Source of the DNA: Terriglobales bacterium
Lineage (GTDB): Bacteria; Acidobacteriota; Terriglobia; Bryobacterales; Bryobacteraceae
Assembly (NCBI GenBank): GCA_021372245.1
Contig: JAJFUV010000296.1
Span: forward strand, 1-64,000
DNA length: 64,000 bases
Reading direction: 5' to 3'
Numbering within the stretch: the first letter of the stretch is position 1; every line of letters starts with the position of its first letter. Under the pieces are notes generated by a model that made no database searches, was not told the origin of the DNA, and saw only the letters and a program-made list of their open reading frames with translations. Shown here one piece after another: positions 53,154 through 60,508 of the stretch. The translations under genes were made by a program, and so were the position numbers.

Positions 53154-53789
53154 TCAATCCCCGCGCTTCCCTTGCGCACTCGCGGCTTCCGCCTCGGCAG
53201 CCGCAGACTTATGCTTCTCACTAAGAATTCTGGCTATCTCAACGTTAGTCCACTCACAAAATGAGTCCTTCTCCTGTTCGGTCAGGCGCGCCTCCGGATG
53301 CAACAGCAAGTATCTTGGAAGGGGCATGCGCCCCGACTTCACGTTGGCGCAAGCGGCCGCCAATATCCCTACGGCGCTTGCGGGCGTGCGGCCGGCCCCG
53401 GTGGACCACTCTGAAAAGTTCATCGCCTTCCTGGCCGTAGTCACGTCTTCCGCTATATGCCAGGACATCGGCGCGACGTGCGAATACCACGGCCAACGCG
53501 TTTCGTGCGAATGACAATCCATGCAGGCCTTCCGCAGCGTTGCTGAGATTTGTTGGTTCATCCGCAGTTGCGCTCCGATTGTGTGTCCAGGCACCACCGG
53601 CGGATTGGTCCTTGGGGGGCCAGGGACCACCTGAAGGATCGCGAATGTCAACCCGCCCAGGACGGATGCCGCCTTGATCCAGGCGGTGACACCGCTGGTG
53701 CGCGATTTCTTCGTATCAGCACCCCCTGCAAGTTGCTCGGGAGTCACCGCTGCCGGCTTCCCGTCTCGAAATGTGCTCACGGGATTCAT
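53154..53789 (-). CDS. Membrane-anchored heme-binding domain protein
   Basis: The 211-residue protein has one membrane helix near residue 35-55 (WIKAASVLGGLTFAILQVVPG). A heme-binding domain of the Haem_bd type follows, with a single CMDCH motif at ~93-97. The family pattern HSHETRWPWYSHVAPMSWHIAEDV comes next, including further conserved His residues and RMPLPRYLLLHPEARL. The C-terminus is Glu/Ala-rich. It would be a periplasmic or inner-membrane-bound monoheme cytochrome feeding electrons toward the decaheme protein encoded downstream on the same strand. Confidence 0.87.
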   Translation of the reverse strand: MNPVSTFRDGKPAAVTPEQLAGGADTKKSRTSGVTAWIKAASVLGGLTFAILQVVPGPPRTNPPVVPGHTIGAQLRMNQQISATLRKACMDCHSHETRWPWYSHVAPMSWHIAEDVTTARKAMNFSEWSTGAGRTPASAVGILAAACANVKSGRMPLPRYLLLHPEARLTEQEKDSFCEWTNVEIARILSEKHKSAAAEAEAASAQGKRGD

Positions 53790-53866
53790 GCCTCCATGCT
53801 AAGAGTTCGGGCTCTTGGAATCGTTATGGCGATGTAATAGTCCTGTGAAGATTCCCGGATCTCGCT

Positions 53867-53883
53867 TTTACAAAGTGTTTACA
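53867..53883 (+). promoter_or_regulatory. Direct repeat resembling an OmpR-family binding site
   Basis: TTTACA occurs at 53867-53872 and 53878-53883, an 11-base period. OmpR/PhoB-type regulators bind tandem half-sites at about this spacing. A TAACAT box at 53915-53920 could be the -10 of the downstream regulatory operon, placing the repeat near -50 to -60. No other gene lies in this 163-base divergent gap. Confidence 0.45.
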
Positions 53884-53952
53884 GGAATCACACCAGTCCC
53901 GGAGCAGCCTTCCCTAACATGAGGGTGTAAAGCCATTGAAGGGGGAGACCGA

Positions 53953-54240
53953 ATGCTGCCAGATCAATCGGAAAATAGCAAGCTGACCCGCATGGAATCC
54001 GCGCTGCTGGATTTTCTGGTTCGGAATGCTGGTAATACAGTCCAAAGCCGTGTGCTGTTGAGCCAGGTTTTCGGCTACTCTCCGGAGGCACGAACCCGGA
54101 CTCTCCAGGTGCATATTCACCGCCTCAGGGAGAAGCTGGGCCCGCAACGCGCGCAATCCGTAGAGACGATCTTTGGGGTTGGTTATAGATTTCAGTCGTT
54201 TTCGCAACCACCAGCATCTACTGACTTAGGACGTCGCTGA
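53953..54240 (+). CDS. Stand-alone OmpR/PhoB-type DNA-binding domain protein
   Basis: The 95-residue protein consists almost only of the C-terminal winged helix of OmpR regulators: SALLDFLVRNAGNTVQSRVLLSQVFG, then the recognition helix region RTLQVHIHRLREKL and the wing VETIFGVGYRF. No receiver domain or phosphoacceptor Asp is present. GGGGGAG precedes the ATG. A full-length OmpR-type regulator follows after a five-base gap, so the small protein may compete with or pair with it. It is unlikely to be a broken gene because start signal, fold and stop are all in place. Confidence 0.87.
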   Translation: MLPDQSENSKLTRMESALLDFLVRNAGNTVQSRVLLSQVFGYSPEARTRTLQVHIHRLREKLGPQRAQSVETIFGVGYRFQSFSQPPASTDLGRR

Positions 54241-54245
54241 ATAGC

Positions 54246-54920
54246 GTGCAAACGATACTCGTTATCGACGACGATGACAGCCTCCGCGACACCATCGGTG
54301 TCATGCTGGAGCACGAAGGATTCCGGGCGGTGCTTGAGGGCGACGGCAAGACCGGCTACGAGCGCGCTTTGGTCATCAAACCCGACCTCGTCCTCGTGGA
54401 CCTGCGCCTTCCGGGGATGAGCGGCATGGATATCTGCAAACAACTGCGTGCCGCGCAGCTTCGCTTGCCAATCGTGGTTCTGAGCGCCGTCGGGGACGAA
54501 ATCGATAAGGTTCTTCTACTGGAAATAGGAGCCGACGACTACGTGGTGAAGCCGTTCGGCACCCGCGAACTGGTGGCCCGCATTCGTGCCGTGCTGCGGC
54601 GAGTCTCTCCGGCGACCGAAAAGAAGGTACGCTTCGGTGAAGTTGAGGTCGACTTCGACCGCCGTACCGTATTCAGAAGCGGGAAAGAGCTGAAGTTCAC
54701 TCCCGCCGAGTATAACCTCCTCTCCTACTTCCTTCAGAATCCCGACCGTCCCCTCACCCGCGACATGATCCTCAATTCTGTCTGGGGCTACGAATTCTTC
54801 CCCAACACGCGAACCGTGGATGCACACGTTGTGAAACTGCGGCAGAAGGTCGAAGCCGATCCCGCGCTCCCAAAACACCTACTGACGGTCCATGGCGTGG
54901 GGTACAGGTTCGTTCCTTGA
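54246..54920 (+). CDS. OmpR family response regulator
   Basis: The 224-residue two-component regulator starts at GTG. The receiver domain (1-120) has the acidic cluster VIDDDD, phosphoacceptor Asp52 in VLVDLRLPGMSG and Lys in VVKPFG. The winged helix (130-224) has FTPAEYNLLSYFLQN, RTVDAHVVKLRQKVE and VHGVGYRFVP. All catalytic positions are intact. It lies in a run with a receiver protein, porin, cupredoxin and histidine kinase, so the kinase at 57.4 kb is its likely partner. The TTTACA direct repeat upstream of the operon may be its own binding site. Confidence 0.93.
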   Translation: MQTILVIDDDDSLRDTIGVMLEHEGFRAVLEGDGKTGYERALVIKPDLVLVDLRLPGMSGMDICKQLRAAQLRLPIVVLSAVGDEIDKVLLLEIGADDYVVKPFGTRELVARIRAVLRRVSPATEKKVRFGEVEVDFDRRTVFRSGKELKFTPAEYNLLSYFLQNPDRPLTRDMILNSVWGYEFFPNTRTVDAHVVKLRQKVEADPALPKHLLTVHGVGYRFVP

Positions 54921-54932
54921 TCGGGGATCAAC

Positions 54933-55340
54933 ATGGATCGCGACGCGGCGGTGGTCCTGGTCGTCGAAGACAATGAATCGTCCGCAACTACACTGGAGCT
55001 GGCGCTATCTAATGTGCAGGGGCTTAAGGTGGTCCTGGCTGCAACGGCACAGGATGCGCTGCATCTCCTCGGCGAAGCAATGCCTGCGGTGCGGGCCATT
55101 GTCACTGACTTGAACATGCCGCGCATGAGCGGCTTTGAACTGATCGAACACATCCGGCGGGACCTCGGCAATGCCGTGCTGCCCATCATCGTGGTGAGCG
55201 GGGACACCGATCCCGAATCCCCCGTTCGCGCCCGCGCGGCCGGAGCCGATGCCTATTTCTCAAAGCCGTTCTCGCCGGCGCGCCTGAAGCAGAAACTGGA
55301 GCAACTCCTCCATGAGAATCAAGCCCGCCATGGGCAATGA
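54933..55340 (+). CDS. Single-domain response regulator (CheY-like receiver)
   Basis: The 135-residue receiver has no output domain. The acidic pair lies in VVEDNE, phosphoacceptor Asp59 in VTDLNMPRMSG and the conserved Lys in YFSKPFSP. Thr/Ser near IIVVSGD completes the set. It may act as a phosphate sink or relay between the kinase and the OmpR regulator encoded next to it. The next gene overlaps its end by 29 bases. Confidence 0.92.
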   Translation: MDRDAAVVLVVEDNESSATTLELALSNVQGLKVVLAATAQDALHLLGEAMPAVRAIVTDLNMPRMSGFELIEHIRRDLGNAVLPIIVVSGDTDPESPVRARAAGADAYFSKPFSPARLKQKLEQLLHENQARHGQ

Positions 55341-56721
55341 CGACTGGCGCAGATGGTGCCGCAACGTTTCCGCCAGCCTGCAGCGCCTGTTGCCTCTAGC
55401 TGCCGCACTGGCCTTCTCCACACTGCTTCCCGCTGAATCACCCGAGCCCGCCGATCTGCGTCAGATTCTCGACCGGCTCCAGAGGCTGGAACAGGCGAAC
55501 CAGGAACTGCGCGAGGAAGTTCGTGCGTTGAAAGCGGAACTCGCCGCACGATCCGGCAAGACGGGAGACGCCGCCGCACCTGTAGAAGAGAAAGTCGCCG
55601 TACTCGAAAACCGGGTCGAGGAGCAAGCTCAGACCAAGGTGGAGTCTTCCCAACGCCTTCCCGTTCGACTGACCGGCATGGTCCTGTTCAACTCCTTCCT
55701 GAACTCAACCAACAACGGGGGCGCGCAATACCCGACCGTCGCCGTCCCCGGCTATGATCGCAACGCGGGCGGCTCCATGCGCCAGACCACCATCGGTCTG
55801 AACTATGGACCCTCGCCGGCTGTCCTGGGGGGCAAGATCAGCGGTTCAGTAGTCATGGATTTTTGGGGAGGAACGGGGCAGCCGCTCGACCAACTCGTGC
55901 GCCTGCGCACGGGAATTATCGCCATCGACTGGACAACCCGTCGTGTCGCCGCCGGCCTGGACAAACCGATCTTTTCGCCGCGTGAACCGACTTCGCTTGC
56001 TCAGGTAGGTGTTTCCCCGCTCACGGGCGCTGGCAACCTTTGGTTGTGGATTCCTCAGGTGCGCTTCGAACAGGACGTGCATTTGAGCGGGACCTCGTCG
56101 TTACGTGCCCAGATCGGTGTAGTGCAGACTCGAGAGAATTATGCGCAGACCTCCGCGCCCGGTTACAAACCACCAGATGTGGCAAGCGCGCGCCCTGGAT
56201 TGGAAGGGCGTTTCCAATTCGGGCACGGTTCCGACCGCCGCGTCGAAATCGCCCCCGGGTTCCACTTCAGTACCAGCCACGTCGCTTACAAGTCAGTACC
56301 GTCGCGGTTATTCTCCCTGGACTGGTTCGTGCGCCCCCTGACGTCAATCGAGTTCTCCGGCGCGTTTTTCGACGGTCAGAACGTCGCGCCTCTGGGAGCC
56401 GGAGGGGCTGGACCGGGATTCGCCGCGTTCCTGGGGACGGACGTGCGGCCAGTACACAGCACCGGCGGCTGGGGACAGTTGACCTACCGGCTCAATCAAC
56501 GGTTGTCCTTCAATTTCTTTAGCGGCCAACACGACAATCGCGATTTCGATCTGCAGTCCGGCATGGTCTCCAAGAATATGCTGTTCGGCGGCAACTTCTT
56601 CCTCCGCCTGGCTCCCAACGTGATTCTGAGTTTCGAATCTTCGCAGGTTCGCACAAACCGAATCGGCGCTAGTACGGTTCTGAACAATCACTATGACCTG
56701 GCTCTGGCGTATCTTTTTTAG
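55312..56721 (+). CDS. Outer-membrane porin-like barrel with coiled-coil N-terminus
   Basis: The 469-residue protein has a signal peptide (SLQRLLPLAAALAFSTLLPAES). A coiled coil covers ~45-115 (LRQILDRLQRLEQANQELREEVRALKAEL-like heptads), then a beta-barrel of about 16-18 strands ends in YDLALAYLF. The coiled coil at the periplasmic side recalls trimeric porins such as those of the DcaP type. The role is probably diffusion of small solutes, but inside this locus it could be part of the redox apparatus. Both ends overlap neighbouring genes by 29 bases, so the order is tightly packed. Confidence 0.8.
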   Translation: MRIKPAMGNDDWRRWCRNVSASLQRLLPLAAALAFSTLLPAESPEPADLRQILDRLQRLEQANQELREEVRALKAELAARSGKTGDAAAPVEEKVAVLENRVEEQAQTKVESSQRLPVRLTGMVLFNSFLNSTNNGGAQYPTVAVPGYDRNAGGSMRQTTIGLNYGPSPAVLGGKISGSVVMDFWGGTGQPLDQLVRLRTGIIAIDWTTRRVAAGLDKPIFSPREPTSLAQVGVSPLTGAGNLWLWIPQVRFEQDVHLSGTSSLRAQIGVVQTRENYAQTSAPGYKPPDVASARPGLEGRFQFGHGSDRRVEIAPGFHFSTSHVAYKSVPSRLFSLDWFVRPLTSIEFSGAFFDGQNVAPLGAGGAGPGFAAFLGTDVRPVHSTGGWGQLTYRLNQRLSFNFFSGQHDNRDFDLQSGMVSKNMLFGGNFFLRLAPNVILSFESSQVRTNRIGASTVLNNHYDLALAYLF

Positions 56722-57415
56722 CGGCCTCGGAGTGTTCCCCGTTCTTGCCGCCACGCTAAGCGGGTCGGTCCGTCTGGTCGATTCGTCCGATCCGGAGGTG
56801 CACAAGCGTGGGGACTTTTCCGGTGTTGTGGTCTGGATTGAGCCGTTGAACGGAGAGAAACCTGTATCGGGCTCATCCAGCACGCCGCACGCGAGGATGG
56901 TCCAGAAGGACAAGCACTTCATCCCGCACGTGCTGGCGGTGCGGACGGGCTCCATTGTGGACTTCCCGAATTACGACCCCATCTTTCACAACGCGTTCTC
57001 GAGTTTCGGCGGTCAGATTTTTGACGTGGGCTTGTATCCGCCAGGCACGACGCGCTCGGTCGAGTTCAGGCGCAGCGGCATTGTGCATGTGTTCTGCAAC
57101 ATTCATCCCAGCATGAGCGCCGTGGTCGTCGTGCTCGACACTCCGTGGTTCGGCGTTTCCTCCCGCTCCGGCGCTTTCGATATCCAAGGTGTGCCTCCAG
57201 GCGAATACCGTCTCCGGGTTTACCACGAGCGCGCCACGAGGACGACGTTGGACAAGCTCGAAAGACGGGTCACGCTGCGCGAGAAGGGACCGGTTCTCGA
57301 CGCCATCTCAATTTCCGAGACCGGCTATGTGGTGACACCCCACAAGAACAAATTCGGCAAAGACTATCCTCCCGCGGACGAGGACAACTTGCTCTATCAC
57401 AGCGGAAGCAAATAA
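56693..57415 (+). CDS. Cupredoxin-like secreted protein with regulatory-like beta domain
   Basis: The 240-residue protein has a signal peptide (FFSGLGVFPVLA). The type 1 copper ligands are visible: His99 in FHNAF, then Cys135, His138 and Met141 in CNIHPSM. A carboxypeptidase-regulatory-like strand set (GAFDIQGVPPGEYRLRVYHE) follows at ~160-195. Similar proteins are annotated as methylamine-utilization or plastocyanin-like. It is likely a periplasmic copper electron carrier. The start overlaps the porin gene by 29 bases, and the kinase ATG overlaps its stop by one base. Confidence 0.87.
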   Translation: MTWLWRIFFSGLGVFPVLAATLSGSVRLVDSSDPEVHKRGDFSGVVVWIEPLNGEKPVSGSSSTPHARMVQKDKHFIPHVLAVRTGSIVDFPNYDPIFHNAFSSFGGQIFDVGLYPPGTTRSVEFRRSGIVHVFCNIHPSMSAVVVVLDTPWFGVSSRSGAFDIQGVPPGEYRLRVYHERATRTTLDKLERRVTLREKGPVLDAISISETGYVVTPHKNKFGKDYPPADEDNLLYHSGSK

Positions 57416-59163
57416 TGGCACGCTTCTCCATCCGTTTTACTCTGCTGTGGAAGATACTGTTCTCCACTTCGATCGCCATCACCCTGATTTTCGCGCTGAC
57501 CGCGTGGCTGATCGTGAACCACACCGCGGCTACGACATCGCAGAGCCTCGAAGATGAGGTGAAAGCCAGCTTCCAGGTCTACCGGTCGCTGTGGCAATCC
57601 CGGGCGCAGCGATTAAGTTCCGTCAGCCTGATTCTGAGCGCAATGTCGGACGTGCGTGCGGCGTTTTCCACGGGCGATGAAGCCACCATCCGCGACACGG
57701 CCCGTGAACTCTGGTCCAGGATTTCCGATTCCGACGCCATCTTTCTGGTCACCGACCCGCAGGGCCGCGTCATCGCTTCGCTGGGCGGGGACCAGGCCGG
57801 GTCGCTGCCCAAAGAGCTGGATGTGGTGGCACGTGCATCGAAGAGCTTCCCAAAGCAGGGCTCCGGCTTCCTGGCACGCGGCGAGCGCCTGTACCACATC
57901 ATCATCACTCCCGTGTACGTTCAGACCACCGGAGGCACGGCGCTGCTGGATGTCCTGGTGGCCGGATACGACGTAGATTCGCACGTGGCCAACAGCCTGA
58001 AACAATCTACCGGCGGGAGCGAGTTCGTCTTCGAGGCCTCCGGCCGCGTCATCGCCTCCACGCTCGATTCGAAAGCCACCGCAGCGGTCGTCAAAAGTCT
58101 GGAAGCAAATCCTGCACTCCGCCAAGTGAGCGATGGCGCAAACGCGTTTGCGCCGCTGATCACGCCGCTTCAGGACGTCGACGGCCGCCCGGTAGGCCGG
58201 CTCGTGATTCTGCGGTCCTTCGAAACCGTGCGGCAGCACTTGCAGATCCTGCGCCGCGACATCATCCTCTTATGGCTGCTTAGCATGGGTGCGGGTTTGG
58301 CACTCACGTACGTCTTAGCCCGTAGGATCATCCTGCCTGTAAGAGAATTGGACCGCGCCGCCGCTGAAGTCGCCAGGCAAAATTACGAATATCGGGTTCC
58401 CGTCAGGAGCCGGGACGAATTAGGGAGACTGGCGCGGACGTTCAATGCGATGTGCGCCTCCATCAGCAAAGCGCGCGACGAACTGATCCGCCAGGAACGG
58501 ATTTCCACCATCGGGCGACTCTCCACGTCGATCGTTCATGACCTGCGGAATCCTCTGGCAGCCATCTACGGCGGCGCGGAAATGCTGGTGGACAGCGACC
58601 TGCCGCAACCACAAGTCAAACGTCTGGCCGCCAACATTTACCATGCATCCCGGCGCATCCAGGAACTACTGCAGGAACTCGTGAATGTCAGCGGCGGCAA
58701 GAGCCAGAAACGGGAGACGGCCAGTCTGCGCGCCGTCGCCGAGGCCGCCTGCGAGTCGCTCGCCGCCAGTGCCGAGGCTCGGGGAGTCTCGATCGAAATC
58801 GACATCCCGGAATCCATTGAGCTGCCTCTAGAGTACAGCCGCGTCGAGCGCGTCTTCGCGAACTTGATTGGTAATGCCCTCGAGGTGATGCCGCACGGTG
58901 GCTCCATCCGCATCTGCGCGGCACTGCGCGATGCCACAGCGCTGGTGGAGGTGCGCGACACGGGGCCTGGAGTCCCTCCTGACGTCCGCGACCGTCTCTT
59001 TCAGCCGTTTACGAGCGCGGGCAAGCAGGGCGGTCTGGGCATCGGACTGGCGCTCGCCCGCCAGACCATCCTCGACCACGGCGGAGACATGTGGCTCGCC
59101 CAGGAGGACGGAGCCGGCGCCTGTTTTCGATTCCGCCTCCCCGTTCGGCCCAACGCCGGTTGA
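57415..59163 (+). CDS. Sensor histidine kinase, Cache-HAMP-HisKA-HATPase
   Basis: The 582-residue protein has membrane helices at ~13-35 and ~282-305 bracketing a ~245-residue extracytoplasmic sensor of the double-Cache type (DAIFLVTDPQGRVIASLGG and EFVFEASGRVIAS are paired PAS-like halves). HAMP follows at ~300-352. The phospho-acceptor is His375 in IVHDLRNPL. The ATPase has NLIGNALEVMP (N box), DTGPGVP (G1) and GGLGIGLALAR (G2). The ATG at 57415 overlaps the cupredoxin stop by one base; about 90 open codons upstream are a shadow. It probably phosphorylates the OmpR and CheY-like regulators of the same operon. Confidence 0.93.
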   Translation: MARFSIRFTLLWKILFSTSIAITLIFALTAWLIVNHTAATTSQSLEDEVKASFQVYRSLWQSRAQRLSSVSLILSAMSDVRAAFSTGDEATIRDTARELWSRISDSDAIFLVTDPQGRVIASLGGDQAGSLPKELDVVARASKSFPKQGSGFLARGERLYHIIITPVYVQTTGGTALLDVLVAGYDVDSHVANSLKQSTGGSEFVFEASGRVIASTLDSKATAAVVKSLEANPALRQVSDGANAFAPLITPLQDVDGRPVGRLVILRSFETVRQHLQILRRDIILLWLLSMGAGLALTYVLARRIILPVRELDRAAAEVARQNYEYRVPVRSRDELGRLARTFNAMCASISKARDELIRQERISTIGRLSTSIVHDLRNPLAAIYGGAEMLVDSDLPQPQVKRLAANIYHASRRIQELLQELVNVSGGKSQKRETASLRAVAEAACESLAASAEARGVSIEIDIPESIELPLEYSRVERVFANLIGNALEVMPHGGSIRICAALRDATALVEVRDTGPGVPPDVRDRLFQPFTSAGKQGGLGIGLALARQTILDHGGDMWLAQEDGAGACFRFRLPVRPNAG

Positions 59164-59294
59164 GACTGTCGTTCTTGGCACTCGTGTCAGCGCCGATGTA
59201 GCACTGCGGTGGTCATCGATGTTGACCGCCGCGGCGTGTGCACGAGTGGAGGAAACCGGCATCTTTGCCAGCCCCTGCTGATAGCGGGTCCAGG

Positions 59295-60500
59295 TCACGC
59301 TTCGCGCCGAACCGAGGGCCGCTCTTCTGGATACTCCACGCGCGAGCCCGACGGGCGTTGGCTTCTTGTGTTCCGAACCGTCTCCTTCATCGGGCCGTTC
59401 ACCGGCTGGCCCAGATCTACGCCGCAATGTGCCAGGATTGCGCTGAAGTTCCTCTGGAATTCATGTTCGGAGTACCGGGCCGCATGTGCCTGAAGGGCCT
59501 TGGGCTGGATGGACGGTTCGACGGCCTCGAACCTCAACAAGGCGCTGGCCAGGTTGTCCGCGTCAGGTTTGTCGAAAAAGACACCGCCCGTCGGGTTCTC
59601 ACGCGGTACGATCTCCATGACTCCTCCCCGGGCAAAGGCTATGATCGGTTTGCCGCTGGCGAGCGCTTCCACGGCGGTCATGCCGAAGTCCTCTTCGCCT
59701 GGCATCAGCAACGCACGGCACCCGGCGTAGATCTCGCGTAAATCCTGATCCGGCACATGACCGCAGAATTCAACGCTGGGACTCGCGAGTGCCTTCAAGC
59801 GACGGTACTCCGGGCCTTTTCCGACGACGAGAAGACGGCGGCCCAATTTCGAACACGCCCGGACCGCAACATCGATCTGCTTATAGGGCACCAACTCGGA
59901 AACGGTCAGGTAATAGTCATCGGACGGCCTATGGAAGAAAGTCTCGACCGGCACGCCGGGGTTGACCACCTGCGCGACGCGCCGGTAGGTTTTCCAAATG
60001 CGCCGCCTCGCGTTTTGACTGCTCGCGATGAATTCATCGACCCGGGTGGCCGAGGCGTAGTCCCAAAGCCGGAGATAGTTCGCCAGAGGCGCCATCAGCA
60101 GCCGCTTCGCGCGGTGCGTGGTCCACTCGTTCAGGTATGCCGGGTATAGGTCCCACAGATAGCGCATGGGAGTGTGGCAGTAGCAGAGGTGGATCGTTCC
60201 AGCGGGGGTCAGGACTCCTTTGGCCGGTCCCGATTCGCTGCTGATCACCAGGTCGTACTCACGCAGGTCGAAACACTCCAGCGCCAGTGGCATCAGCGGA
60301 AGAAGTGAACGGTGAAGACGGCGCAGCGGATTCAGGAACGACGTTGTTATCTTGTGCGCCCGGATAAGTGGACTGACTTGGTCGGGCTGATAGAACAACG
60401 TGAAAATATCGGCGTCGGGCAGCAGCCGGCACAGGGATTCCAGCGCCTTTTCCCCGCCGCGCATGTTATTGAGCCAGTAATGAACAATGGCAGTTCGCAC
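59295..60500 (-). CDS. GT4 family glycosyltransferase
   Basis: The 401-residue group 1 glycosyltransferase of GT-B fold starts MRTAIVHYWLNNMRGGEKALESLC. The donor site includes YYLTVSELVPYKQIDVAVRA, VGKGPE and EEDFGMTAVEALASGKPIIAF with the EX7E-type acidic pair. It would add a sugar from a nucleotide donor to an exopolysaccharide or lipid-linked glycan in the cytoplasm. The GTG at 60500 begins right after the upstream stop (eight bases). The last ~45 residues are polar and non-conserved. The 131 bases between its end and the kinase gene show nothing recognisable. Confidence 0.9.
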   Translation of the reverse strand: MRTAIVHYWLNNMRGGEKALESLCRLLPDADIFTLFYQPDQVSPLIRAHKITTSFLNPLRRLHRSLLPLMPLALECFDLREYDLVISSESGPAKGVLTPAGTIHLCYCHTPMRYLWDLYPAYLNEWTTHRAKRLLMAPLANYLRLWDYASATRVDEFIASSQNARRRIWKTYRRVAQVVNPGVPVETFFHRPSDDYYLTVSELVPYKQIDVAVRACSKLGRRLLVVGKGPEYRRLKALASPSVEFCGHVPDQDLREIYAGCRALLMPGEEDFGMTAVEALASGKPIIAFARGGVMEIVPRENPTGGVFFDKPDADNLASALLRFEAVEPSIQPKALQAHAARYSEHEFQRNFSAILAHCGVDLGQPVNGPMKETVRNTRSQRPSGSRVEYPEERPSVRREA

Positions 60501-60508
60501 GTCGCACC

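Noticed and set aside
53100..53165. GGGTTCAATCCCC as a T-arm of a second tRNA
   Set aside because: No matching acceptor stem, D-arm or anticodon arm can be built around it.
57145..57414. Possible N-terminal extension of the histidine kinase
   Set aside because: It overlaps the cupredoxin gene in another frame, and the kinase's first membrane helix begins right after the ATG at 57415.
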